DNA from: G963674955 sp963674955
GTDB lineage: Bacteria; Desulfobacterota; Desulfovibrionia; Desulfovibrionales; Desulfovibrionaceae
Assembly: GCA_963674955.2 (NCBI GenBank)
Contig: CAXXKR010000004.1
Span: 1 to 64,000, forward strand
Direction: 5' to 3'
DNA length: 64,000 bases
Part shown: in pieces, positions 15,921 to 23,380 of the stretch
How positions within the stretch are numbered: position 1 is the first letter of the stretch
Layout: the number at the start of each line of letters is the position of its first letter
The notes under the pieces: generated by a model
The model's input: only the letters and a program-made list of their open reading frames with translations
What the model was told of the DNA's origin: nothing
Database searches by the model: none
Made by a program: the position numbers and the translations under genes

Positions 15921-16294
15921 GCAAGGAATTGGATCGAGTTATCGAGGAAATGGATTTTGAGTTTCTGGGGTCCGGGGAACACAGCATCAGCGTCGACGGA
16001 TTCAGGACCGTTCTGAACAACGATCATTTCGTGTTCCTGGATGTGAGGACCGATGAGGAAAACAAATACCAGAGCTATCCTTTTGCAACGCATATCCCGC
16101 TCAGCGAGCTGCCCTCCAGGCATGGTGAACTTCCAAGGGACAAGTGCGTCATCGTTTTCTGCTCGTCCATCTTCAGGGGCGCGGCGGGTTACGTGTATCT
16201 GCGCGCACAGGGATTCGAAGAGGTGAAGGGACTTGCCGCCACCAGCGAGGAACTGATCAAGATATTCAAGCCCAGTCCCCTGGCCAAGATGTAG
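15917..16294 (+). CDS. Rhodanese-like sulfurtransferase
   Basis: The protein has 125 residues and a GTG start overlapping the arsR stop. The single rhodanese domain has FVFLDVRTDEENKYQSYPFA (DVR motif) and the active-site loop VFCSSIFRGAAGYVY, with the catalytic cysteine and a conserved Arg five residues on. It would transfer sulfane sulfur from thiosulfate or persulfides to a thiol acceptor in the cytoplasm, as there is no signal peptide. An alternative is a sensor or carrier role. It is co-transcribed with the ArsR repressor and a TauE/SafE permease, so it is part of a small sulfur-handling operon. Confidence 0.85.
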   Translation: MSKELDRVIEEMDFEFLGSGEHSISVDGFRTVLNNDHFVFLDVRTDEENKYQSYPFATHIPLSELPSRHGELPRDKCVIVFCSSIFRGAAGYVYLRAQGFEEVKGLAATSEELIKIFKPSPLAKM

Positions 16295-16306
16295 CGGTTC
16301 CCCACA

Positions 16307-17059
16307 ATGGAAAGCATGACTTTGCTGGTCTGCGGGCTGGCCTTTTGCCTGAGCGCCATTTTCGCAATGGGCGGGGTCGGGTCCGCAGTCATACTCGTGC
16401 CGGTGTTGCACTGGCTGGGCTATCCCCTGAACGAGGCCAAGCCCACCGGCCTTTTCGTCAACACCATCAGCCTTGTGGGGGCCAGCGTATCCAACATACG
16501 CCACGGGCGGCTGGATTTCGGTATGGGCGTTCCCATAATCGTCTCCTCGATGATCATGGCGCCGGTGGGAGCATATGTTTCGGTCCTGGTTCCACGGTTC
16601 GCAGTCCTTGTACTGTTCACTCTGTTTCTGGGGTTTTCCGGAAGCATGATCCTTTTCTTCAAGGGGTCCAAATACAAGGACCAGTACAGGGAAGACCGGC
16701 CGGTAGTGCCCATGGTCGGCATCGGCGGTCTGGCCGGCTTTGTTTCCGGTCTTTTGGGGGTGGGTGGCGGAGGCGTCATTTCGCCGCTCATGCTCATGCT
16801 GGGATTCAACCCTAAGAAATTGGCCGCCGTAACCGCCTTTGTAATTCCCTTCTCCTCGCTGACCGGATTTGTCGCCTATTGGGCCATGGGACATCTGGAT
16901 ATCTGGCTGGTACTGCCCGTCGGTTTGGCCGCATATCTCGGTGGGACACTGGGAACGCATCTAATGCAGACAAGGCTTTCGCCAAAAGCCGTCAAAAGGG
17001 GACTCGGTGTGGTCATCCTGATCATGGCCGTGAAGATGGCTTTCACCGTCATGGGCTGA
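16307..17059 (+). CDS. TauE/SafE-family sulfite/sulfonate permease
   Basis: The protein has 250 residues with about eight hydrophobic segments, in the two-repeat layout of the family. The first repeat has GGVGSAVILVPVLHWLGYP and the second VSGLLGVGGGGVISPLMLML, the usual glycine-rich signature, then NPKKLAAVTAFVIPFSSLTG. Members export sulfite, sulfoacetate or other sulfur anions across the inner membrane. The gene follows the rhodanese by 12 bases in the same operon as the ArsR regulator, so sulfite or thiosulfate export under repressor control is the most likely role. The direction and substrate are inferred, not read from sequence. Confidence 0.85.
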   Translation: MESMTLLVCGLAFCLSAIFAMGGVGSAVILVPVLHWLGYPLNEAKPTGLFVNTISLVGASVSNIRHGRLDFGMGVPIIVSSMIMAPVGAYVSVLVPRFAVLVLFTLFLGFSGSMILFFKGSKYKDQYREDRPVVPMVGIGGLAGFVSGLLGVGGGGVISPLMLMLGFNPKKLAAVTAFVIPFSSLTGFVAYWAMGHLDIWLVLPVGLAAYLGGTLGTHLMQTRLSPKAVKRGLGVVILIMAVKMAFTVMG

Positions 17060-17105
17060 GGGCAAATTTTAAGGCATTCAGTCGCGCACCGGTCAGGACC
17101 AATGA

Positions 17106-17519
17106 TCAGAAGAGGGGGGGCGGCGGAGGCGGAAAGGGCCTGTCGCCCTGGCGCCTTTTGAATTCCTTGATCATCTTCTCGAAGCGTTGTCTGGCTTCCG
17201 GAGTAAGGAGGGACTTGACCCGCTTCTCACCGCGGGTGAGTATGGCCTTGATCTTGGGGTCGACTTCCAGCCTGAGTTGGTCGGCCTCGTCCAGCGTGGC
17301 CAGGATTGCCTCCTCGACGGCCGCCCTGTTTTTTTCGATGGGCTGAACGGTCTCCAGGATGCGGTCCGTGATGCGTCGGCGCATCTTCTCATGGAATTGA
17401 TCTGGGTTTCCATCGGGATGGAAACGATGCTTGAGGTAAAGGCCCGTGCCGAAAATGCCGGTGGTGGCTCCGAGAATGAAAACGGCCAGCAAAGCGGTCC
17501 ATATTTTCCAGCTTTTCAT
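17106..17519 (-). CDS. Membrane-anchored CpxP/Spy-like periplasmic protein
   Basis: The protein has 137 residues. An N-terminal membrane anchor (WTALLAVFILGATTGIFGTG) is followed by a periplasmic helical domain of charged repeats: RITDRILETVQPIEKNRAAV, DEADQLRLEVDPKIKAILTR and LTPEARQRFEKMIKEFKRRQ. The latter resembles the LTxEQxxxFxxI block of heavy-metal-sensor and Spy-type proteins. It ends with a proline run, PFPPPPPPLF. In related loci such a protein is the periplasmic metal or stress sensor of an ECF sigma system, as in CnrX. It is the third gene of the sigma operon, 13 bases after the small membrane protein, which supports that reading. Confidence 0.7.
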   Translation of the reverse strand: MKSWKIWTALLAVFILGATTGIFGTGLYLKHRFHPDGNPDQFHEKMRRRITDRILETVQPIEKNRAAVEEAILATLDEADQLRLEVDPKIKAILTRGEKRVKSLLTPEARQRFEKMIKEFKRRQGDRPFPPPPPPLF

Positions 17520-17532
17520 TACCCGCTCCTTT

Positions 17533-17844
17533 CTAGTTGTCCAGCCAGCCGCCGGTGTAGGCGGCGTAGCTTTGTCCTGCGTGCATGCGGAGCAGATCGT
17601 CGGACAGGGTGCTGATCGCAGGTAGTCCCAGGGCCAGGATAAGGATGGTCAGGGCAAGGGCCGCCATTGTAACTCTGGGAGCCAGGAAATCCCACAGGCC
17701 GAATGGTTCGCGGCTGTTCTCCCCGCGTCTTATGTCGGCCATCACGCCAATTCGCCATGTCTCTGAGAGTCTGGGCGCGGGAGTCGATTCATGGGCTTTG
17801 CGCAGAACGTCTCTGATGCGGCGGTTCTCGAAGTCACGATCCAT
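17533..17844 (-). CDS. Small single-pass membrane protein, probable anti-sigma factor
   Basis: The protein has 103 residues. A cytoplasmic N-terminus of about 45 charged residues (MDRDFENRRIRDVLRKAHES) precedes one membrane helix (VTMAALALTILILALGLPAI) and a short periplasmic tail. It starts inside the end of the ECF sigma gene (11-base overlap) and has the size and layout of membrane anti-sigma factors. No zinc-binding HxxxCxxC is present, so this call rests on context. The operon order sigma, membrane protein, CpxP-like protein mirrors cnrHYX-type loci in reverse function order. Confidence 0.5.
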   Translation of the reverse strand: MDRDFENRRIRDVLRKAHESTPAPRLSETWRIGVMADIRRGENSREPFGLWDFLAPRVTMAALALTILILALGLPAISTLSDDLLRMHAGQSYAAYTGGWLDN

Positions 17845-18430
17845 GTTTTTCTCCGAAACTTAGTTTATTGTAATACTGTCTTAGGGTTTTGCGCGCCCTG
17901 AAGGATCTGACCTTCACGTTGGCCACGCTTATTTCCAGCAGGTTGGCGGCTTCCTTTGCCGTCATGCCCTGCACGTAGGTCAATACCAGGATCATGCGGT
18001 CCAGGGGCTTGACTCGATCCAAAAGTGCGTCAGCCAGTTCCCTGGCCTCCCTTTGCCGGGCCAAGGCCTCGAATTCATCCCTGGATTTCGAGGCCAAGGC
18101 GTTTTCCAGCAAGAGCTGGCAGTCTTCGGCGAATTCGCTGGCCGGAACTTCCCTGTTTCGGTAGCGCTTGCGCCAGAAGTCATGGCAACTCCTGATCGCG
18201 ATTGTCGCCAGCCAGGCCTTGAACGCTTTTTGCGGCTTGTATCCATCCAGGGAGTTGTAACAGCGGATGAACACCTCATGGGCCACTTCCTCGACGCTGT
18301 CCCTGGGGATATGGGCGGACAGGATTCTGGCCACATGGTCCTGATGCAGTTCAATGAGCTTTTCAAATTCGTTTATGTCGCCGTCCAACACGCGTTTTAT
18401 GATGACCAGCTCTTGTTTTTCTCGAAGCAT
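17834..18430 (-). CDS. ECF-type RNA polymerase sigma factor
   Basis: The protein has 198 residues. Region 2 is seen around LIELHQDHVARILSAHIPRD and VEEVAHEVFIRCYNSLDGYK, which includes the conserved ExxHEVFIR core promoter-binding block. Region 4 is in the C-terminus: LDRMILVLTYVQGMTAKEAA and NLLEISVANVKVRSFRARKT, the -35 recognition helix-turn-helix. It would direct polymerase to stress genes, and is probably held inactive at the membrane by the next gene's product. An autoregulated promoter is expected upstream at 18431-18587, but I see no clear ECF box (such as GAAC with 16-17 bases to TCTA). Confidence 0.88.
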   Translation of the reverse strand: MLREKQELVIIKRVLDGDINEFEKLIELHQDHVARILSAHIPRDSVEEVAHEVFIRCYNSLDGYKPQKAFKAWLATIAIRSCHDFWRKRYRNREVPASEFAEDCQLLLENALASKSRDEFEALARQREARELADALLDRVKPLDRMILVLTYVQGMTAKEAANLLEISVANVKVRSFRARKTLRQYYNKLSFGEKHGS

Positions 18431-18512
18431 TTTTCGCCTGGTTGGTTATGGCGTACATAGTGGTTTAAGCATGCCCAAAACAACCAGGCCGGGCAAGCGG
18501 GTTGTTTGGAGA

Positions 18513-18536
18513 GGGCCGCATCCGAAGATGCGGCCC
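18513..18536 (-). terminator. Hairpin between EF-hand gene and sigma operon
   Basis: GGGCCGCATC and GATGCGGCCC form a 10-base-pair stem with a CGAA tetraloop. It lies downstream of the EF-hand gene stop, on the minus strand. A T run is missing on that side, so termination may be weak. Confidence 0.5.
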
Positions 18537-18587
18537 GTTTCTGATGACGCCTCGGCACCGGTGGTCGGTGGCAGGCCGGAAACCGGG

Positions 18588-19055
18588 TCAGGCTACGAGA
18601 TTGAGGCTTTCAAGGAGATATGATGTCTGATTTTCGCCGGACATGTTTTCGGAATCCGCGAACTGCTGAATCTGTTCGTACAGCTTCGAGCCTTGCATTT
18701 GCATGATCAAACTCCCCCCCGCCCCGGATTGCAGGCCACCCGTTGGCGGCTTTTCGCCTGCCTGGAACTGGGCCTGCATCTCTTGCATGTGGGACTGCAT
18801 GTCGCTTTGAAGTTCGCTTTGCGACAGGAGGTTGTCGCCATCCGTGTCGATTTTTGCGAATTGCTCGCTGTCGAAATCGAGTTCCTCAAAGCTCAACAAG
18901 CCGTCCCCGTCAGCGTCATTCTCTTCCAGAAATTCGGTGGAGAATTTCTTGGCGTCTTCTTCCGGATCCCCGGTAGGACGCGATCTGCCCCGCATTTCCT
19001 TGAGGGCTTCCAGATTGAATCCCTGGCTCACGCTGCTGATTGAGCCGATGTCCAT
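18588..19055 (-). CDS. EF-hand calcium-binding protein
   Basis: The protein has 155 residues. Two EF-hand loops are visible: NDADGDGLLSFEELD (about 47-61) and IDTDGDNLLSQSELQ (about 69-83), each with the acidic ladder of a Ca2+ site. The C-terminal half is rich in Gln and Met (MQEMQAQFQAGEKPPTG, LIMQMQGSKLYEQIQQFADS) and looks helical. There is no signal peptide or membrane helix. The protein may be a cytoplasmic calcium-responsive regulator or a secreted small effector-like protein. There is no partner gene: the upstream region leads to the TetR operators and the downstream gap to the sigma factor gene. Confidence 0.75.
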   Translation of the reverse strand: MDIGSISSVSQGFNLEALKEMRGRSRPTGDPEEDAKKFSTEFLEENDADGDGLLSFEELDFDSEQFAKIDTDGDNLLSQSELQSDMQSHMQEMQAQFQAGEKPPTGGLQSGAGGSLIMQMQGSKLYEQIQQFADSENMSGENQTSYLLESLNLVA

Positions 19056-19288
19056 GGTCGTGCTCCTTGGTCTGTGGGCCTAACTCGCCGCCTCCGGGGT
19101 CATCTGCCGGTTCTTGTCTCCTCTCCCAGCGGTCGGCGGTCGGACAAGCCCATCCGATAATTTAATCGCGGCAGCGGTCCTGATGGTTACTCGAAACGGC
19201 ATTTTTTTGAAAAAAACATTGTTTTTTATTTTCGCATCGCCGGATTCAATTTGCTAAGGCGCAGGAATTAAAAGCCTTCACATCACAA

Positions 19289-19306
19289 ACTGAGTGATCG
19301 CTCAGT
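19289..19306. promoter_or_regulatory. Palindrome, candidate TetR operator 1
   Basis: ACTGAGTGATCGCTCAGT is an 18-base near-perfect palindrome (one mismatched symmetrical pair). It lies 13 bases upstream of the -35 box. Confidence 0.65.
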
Positions 19307-19319
19307 TTTGGAGATTTCT

Positions 19320-19348
19320 TTGACAGACAACAGTGTTGGGCATATTAA
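19320..19348 (+). promoter_or_regulatory. Sigma-70 type promoter of the tetR-sulP operon
   Basis: TTGACA at 19320-19325 and TATTAA at 19343-19348 with 17 bases between. It lies between two copies of the same palindrome. Confidence 0.6.
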
Positions 19349-19355
19349 TAGAAAA

Positions 19356-19373
19356 ACTGAGTGACTGCTCGGT
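19356..19373. promoter_or_regulatory. Palindrome, candidate TetR operator 2
   Basis: ACTGAGTGACTGCTCGGT is a second copy of the ACTGAG-N6-CTCAGT pattern with two changes. Its position just after the -10 box fits a roadblock site for the autoregulated TetR. The two centres are 67 bases apart. Confidence 0.6.
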
Positions 19374-19400
19374 TTTTGGTTCCGACAAAATGGAGAGGCT

Positions 19401-19985
19401 GTGAAGAAAAAGGACGCCATACTCAAGGTCGCAACGGTGCTGTTCGCCAACAACGGCTACGCAGGCACTTCTGTGAGTGAGCTTTCCCGGCTCACCGGGG
19501 CTGCCGAGGGCACCATATTCTACCATTTCAAGAGCAAGGAAGGGCTGCTGCTGGCCATTCTTGAACAGGCCAGGAACGGGATAGTCCAGCAGTTCGAGAA
19601 GTTTCTTGAAGGCCGCAGCTTTGCCTCCGGAATGGTCATGGCCGAAGAGGTGGTCTCCTTTTATCTTTATCTCGCCGGTCTGATGGAAGACCAATTTCTG
19701 TTGCTTCACCGGCATTTTCCCTACAAATTTTCCGAAACCAATCCTGAATTCCGTAAGAATCTCGAAGCTATATACAACTGCATCGTTGATTTTTTCGAGA
19801 AGGCCATAGTCGTTGGCCAGGAGGACGGTTCCATTGGTGGCGACATCCAACCCAGGAAATCGGCGTTGATCCTGTTTACCATGGTGGATGGTCTGGTGAG
19901 GTTCAAAAACTACAATCTGTACGACGCCGGCGCGCTATTCAACGAATTGTTGAGGCTGTGCCGGAGAATGTTGCAGGCCAACTAG
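19401..19985 (+). CDS. TetR-family transcriptional regulator
   Basis: The protein has 194 residues from a GTG start with GGAGAGG just upstream. The helix-turn-helix is NGYAGTSVSELSRLTGAAEG followed by TIFYHFKSKEGLLLAILEQA, a standard TetR DNA-binding domain. The C-terminus is a variable ligand-binding helical bundle with a hydrophobic core; the ligand is unknown. It lies directly ahead of the SulP gene, 13 bases away, and probably controls both. The two palindromes in front of it are its likely targets, which would make the locus self-regulated. Confidence 0.9.
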   Translation: MKKKDAILKVATVLFANNGYAGTSVSELSRLTGAAEGTIFYHFKSKEGLLLAILEQARNGIVQQFEKFLEGRSFASGMVMAEEVVSFYLYLAGLMEDQFLLLHRHFPYKFSETNPEFRKNLEAIYNCIVDFFEKAIVVGQEDGSIGGDIQPRKSALILFTMVDGLVRFKNYNLYDAGALFNELLRLCRRMLQAN

Positions 19986-19998
19986 AGGAAGAGGCTGG

Positions 19999-22125
19999 AT
20001 GTTGACAAAGATTTTACCATTTATTGGCTGGTTCAAAAATTACGATATGGCGTCACTGAGGGTGGACGCCATTTCAGGGCTGACTGTGGCCCTCGTGCTC
20101 ATACCCCAATCAATGGCCTACGCTCAGTTGGCGGGAATGCCCGCCTACTACGGATTGTACGCCTCGTTTCTGCCGCCGCTCATCGCGGCCCTGTTCGGCT
20201 CCAGCCGGCAGCTGGCGACAGGGCCGGTGGCTGTGGTCTCGCTCATGACCGCAGCTTCCCTGGAGCCGCTGGCCACGGCTGGCAGCGAGGGTTTCATAAT
20301 TTACGCCATCCTTCTGGCCTTCATGGTCGGCATGTTCCAGTTCCTGCTGGGCGTGCTGAGGTTGGGGCTGGTGGTCAATTTTCTTTCCCATCCTGTGGTC
20401 AACGGCTTTACCAACGCGGCGGCCATCATCATCGCCTCGTCCCAGCTGTCCAAGATGTTCGGCGTTTACGTGGACAAGGCTGAGCACCATTACGAGACCA
20501 TCATCCGGGTCGTGGAGGGGGCCGTGCACTACCTGCACTGGCCCACACTGGCCATGGGCGTCCTGGCCTTTGCCGTGATGATTTTCCTCAAGCGCATAAA
20601 TCCGCGCATCCCCAACGTCCTGGTGGCCGTGGCCATCACCACTGCATTGTCCTGGGCCATGGGTTTCAACCATGACGCCAAGGTTCCCATGGATGCCATT
20701 CAGAGTCCTGCGACACTTGAGGATATCGCCAGATTCAACTCCACGATTGAGGGCATTGATGAACTGTCCATAAAAAGGACCGCAATGAACAAGACCCTGG
20801 ACGCGGCCAGGGAGTCGGGCGACGTGGTTGGCGCCCTCGACATGGAACACGACCTGAGCGTCGTGAACATAAAAATAGCCAAGCTCAAGCATGACTCCCA
20901 TCTGCTGCGGACCGATCTGCGCGAGATTCTTTTCGACGGAGTCGAAGGTTCGGACGGCAGCCTGGCTTTCTACCCCCGGGATTCAGTGCAGACGGAATTC
21001 AAGACCGACGGCCGCACCTGGCGCATCAAGGTGGGCAACAACAGGCTGGACCCCGCAGGGCTGACCATGATGGGCGGCGGAGCGGTGGTGGGCACGGTGC
21101 CCTCCGGCATTCCGTCCCTCTCCCTGCCGTCCTTCGACCTGAAGGTCATGATCCAGTTGATACCCTTTGCGGCCATCATTTCACTCCTAGGTTTCATGGA
21201 GGCGATATCCATCGCCAAGGCCATGGCCGCCAAGACCGGCCAGCGACTGGACCCCAACCAGGAACTCATCGGCCAGGGGCTGGCCAACATGCTCGGCGCC
21301 TGCGGAAAGAGCTATCCCGCTTCGGGGTCGTTTTCCCGCTCGGCGGTAAACCTGCAGGCGGGAGCCGTTTCGGGCCTGTCCAGCGTGTTCACCTCGCTGA
21401 TGGTGGTCATTGTCCTGCTGTTCTTCACGCCGCTGCTCTATCATCTGCCCCAGGCCGTGCTGGCGGCGGTGATCATGATGGCGGTCATCGGGCTGATCAA
21501 CGCCTCGGGCTTCATTCACGCCTGGAAGGCCCAGCCTCATGACGGAATCATCTCGGTCATCTCCTTTGTCTGCACACTGGCCTTCGCGCCCCACCTGGAC
21601 AAGGGCGTGATGATCGGCGTAGCCCTGTCCCTGCTGGTCTTTTTGTACAAGAGCATGCGTCCGCGCGTGGCCACGTTGTCCATGAGCGACGATGAGTCCC
21701 TGCGCGACGCCACTGTCATGGGCCTGCGCGAGTGCGAGCACATCGCCATGGTGCGGTTTGACGGCCCGCTGTTCTTTGCCAACGCTAGCTTTCTGGAAGA
21801 CCAGATCACCGAGCGGATGATGAACAAGGACAAGCTCAAGCATATAATAATTGTGGCCAACGGCATAAACGACATGGACGCTTCGGGCGAGGAGGCTTTG
21901 TCCCTCATCGTGGACCGGGTTCGGAGCAACGGGCTGGACATCTCGCTTAGCGGAGTCAACGAGGCCGTGATGGCTGTCCTGAAACGCACCCACCTGTTGG
22001 AGAAGATCGGCGAGGACCATGTCTATCCGTCAATGGAGAACGCCATTTGCGCCAACTATGACGAGACGCACAGGGACGGCGAAGAGAAATCCTGCCCCCT
22101 GACCACTGTTTGCCGCATCGCCTAG
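19999..22125 (+). CDS. SulP-family anion permease with STAS domain and a large insertion
   Basis: The protein has 708 residues, longer than most SulP proteins (about 550-600). The N-terminal transport core starts with YDMASLRVDAISGLTVALVL and includes AYAQLAGMPAYYGLYASFLP, a SulP signature. After a membrane helix near residue 225 there is an insert of about 130 residues (about 230-362; hydrophilic and helical, with SIKRTAMNKTLDAARESG and ALDMEHDLSVVN), then the core resumes with VGTVPSGIPSLSLPSFDL. The C-terminal STAS domain includes HIIIVANGINDMDASGEEAL. It probably imports sulfate or another anion, or exchanges bicarbonate. It is followed by a signalling cluster, so transport and signalling may be linked. 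Confidence 0.87.
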   Translation: MLTKILPFIGWFKNYDMASLRVDAISGLTVALVLIPQSMAYAQLAGMPAYYGLYASFLPPLIAALFGSSRQLATGPVAVVSLMTAASLEPLATAGSEGFIIYAILLAFMVGMFQFLLGVLRLGLVVNFLSHPVVNGFTNAAAIIIASSQLSKMFGVYVDKAEHHYETIIRVVEGAVHYLHWPTLAMGVLAFAVMIFLKRINPRIPNVLVAVAITTALSWAMGFNHDAKVPMDAIQSPATLEDIARFNSTIEGIDELSIKRTAMNKTLDAARESGDVVGALDMEHDLSVVNIKIAKLKHDSHLLRTDLREILFDGVEGSDGSLAFYPRDSVQTEFKTDGRTWRIKVGNNRLDPAGLTMMGGGAVVGTVPSGIPSLSLPSFDLKVMIQLIPFAAIISLLGFMEAISIAKAMAAKTGQRLDPNQELIGQGLANMLGACGKSYPASGSFSRSAVNLQAGAVSGLSSVFTSLMVVIVLLFFTPLLYHLPQAVLAAVIMMAVIGLINASGFIHAWKAQPHDGIISVISFVCTLAFAPHLDKGVMIGVALSLLVFLYKSMRPRVATLSMSDDESLRDATVMGLRECEHIAMVRFDGPLFFANASFLEDQITERMMNKDKLKHIIIVANGINDMDASGEEALSLIVDRVRSNGLDISLSGVNEAVMAVLKRTHLLEKIGEDHVYPSMENAICANYDETHRDGEEKSCPLTTVCRIA

Positions 22126-22144
22126 ATGCAAGGGAGTATATGAA

Positions 22145-23368
22145 ATGTCAGTCATAACAGTATTCAACGGTTTGTTCTGCGAAACCGGCGTGGTGGTCAA
22201 GCGCGTGCTGGATTCCACCGGATTCCGTCTGATCACTGATCAGGAAATAGTTTCCGAGGCCTCCGGGCTGTCCGGCTTGTCCGAAGGCAAGATCGCTCGG
22301 ACATTTCAGGCCGGGACTTCGGTTTTCAACAGCTTCAGCCATGAAAAGGAAAGGTCGGTTGCCTGGCTCAGGCTGGCCATGGCCAAGAAACTCCTGGACA
22401 ACGACTCGGTGCTGTTTTCCGGGTTCGCCTCCCAACTGCCATCTTCGGACATTGGGCATATTTTGAGAATTTGCCTTATTTCCGAAATGCAGGCCAGGCT
22501 GGCCGTGGCCGAAAAGGAGGAGGGCTATGCCGAGAAGCACGCTCAGAAGCTGATCCGCAAGGACGACGAGGACCGCGCCGCCTGGGTCCAAACCCTCAAG
22601 GGCGTTGACGATCCCTGGTCTCGCTCCCTCTACGACATGGTCATCCCCGTGGCTTCCACCGGAGTGGAGGAGAGCGCGGCGTTGATCGTGGAGCAGATGA
22701 AGAACGAAGCAATCAAGACCACCGACGCCACGCGCGCCGCCGTGGGCGACTTCTTTCTGGCGGCTACGATTGAGACGGTGTTGGCCGGGGAAGGGCACAA
22801 CGTCCAGGTCTCGGCGAAACGGGGCAAGGTGACCCTGACCATCAACAAGCACGTGCTCATGCTGGAACGCCTGGAATCCGAACTCAAGGGCATAGTGTCC
22901 AAGGTTGACGGAGTCCGCGACGTGGAGACAAAGGTCGGAAAAGGCTTTCACCAGACCGACATCTATCGCAAGGTGGATTTCGAAGTGCCTTCCAAGGTGC
23001 TCTTGGTGGACGACGAACGCGAGTTCGTCCAGACCCTGTCCGAGCGTCTCATGCTGCGCGACATGGGTTCCGCCGTGGTTTACGACGGCGAGTCCGCCCT
23101 TGATCTGGTCGAGAATGACGAACCGGAAGTCATGATCCTGGACCTCAAGATGCCCGGAATCGACGGAGTGGAAGTCCTGCGCCGGGTCAAGAAGGCCAAG
23201 CCCCAGATCGAGGTCATCATCCTCACGGGACACGGTTCGGACAAGGACAGGGAAATCTGCATGGAACTTGGCGCATTCGCCTATCTGCACAAGCCCATAG
23301 ACATAGACGTGCTCAGCAAAACCCTGACTGCGGCCAACGACAAGATTCGCGCCGCAAAGCAAGGATAA
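22145..23368 (+). CDS. Cytidylate-kinase-like domain fused to a response-regulator receiver
   Basis: The protein has 407 residues, with GGGAG upstream of the ATG. Residues 1 to about 210 resemble cytidylate-kinase-like proteins: MSVITVFNGLFCETGVVVKR start, a TFQAGTSVFNSFSHEKERS middle and RAAWVQTLKGVDDPWSRSLY. The usual GxxxxGKS/T loop is not evident. Residues 215-285 form a small alpha/beta region (TINKHVLMLERLESELKGI). The C-terminal receiver domain is complete: LLVDDEREF (two acidic residues), VMILDLKMPGIDG (phospho-Asp), ILTGHG and FAYLHKPID (Lys). It likely receives phosphate from the adjacent histidine kinase. What the kinase-like half does is unknown. Confidence 0.75.
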   Translation: MSVITVFNGLFCETGVVVKRVLDSTGFRLITDQEIVSEASGLSGLSEGKIARTFQAGTSVFNSFSHEKERSVAWLRLAMAKKLLDNDSVLFSGFASQLPSSDIGHILRICLISEMQARLAVAEKEEGYAEKHAQKLIRKDDEDRAAWVQTLKGVDDPWSRSLYDMVIPVASTGVEESAALIVEQMKNEAIKTTDATRAAVGDFFLAATIETVLAGEGHNVQVSAKRGKVTLTINKHVLMLERLESELKGIVSKVDGVRDVETKVGKGFHQTDIYRKVDFEVPSKVLLVDDEREFVQTLSERLMLRDMGSAVVYDGESALDLVENDEPEVMILDLKMPGIDGVEVLRRVKKAKPQIEVIILTGHGSDKDREICMELGAFAYLHKPIDIDVLSKTLTAANDKIRAAKQG

Positions 23369-23380
23369 ACGGGTGGCGTG

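Larger units (their letters stand above)
19056..19400. other. 345-base gene-free control region between EF-hand and TetR genes
   Basis: There is no protein-coding gene. The right half holds two palindromes and a promoter for the TetR-SulP operon, listed separately. The left half (19057-19260) has a long A/T-rich patch, and would contain the divergent EF-hand gene promoter; no clear boxes are recognisable. Confidence 0.6.
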
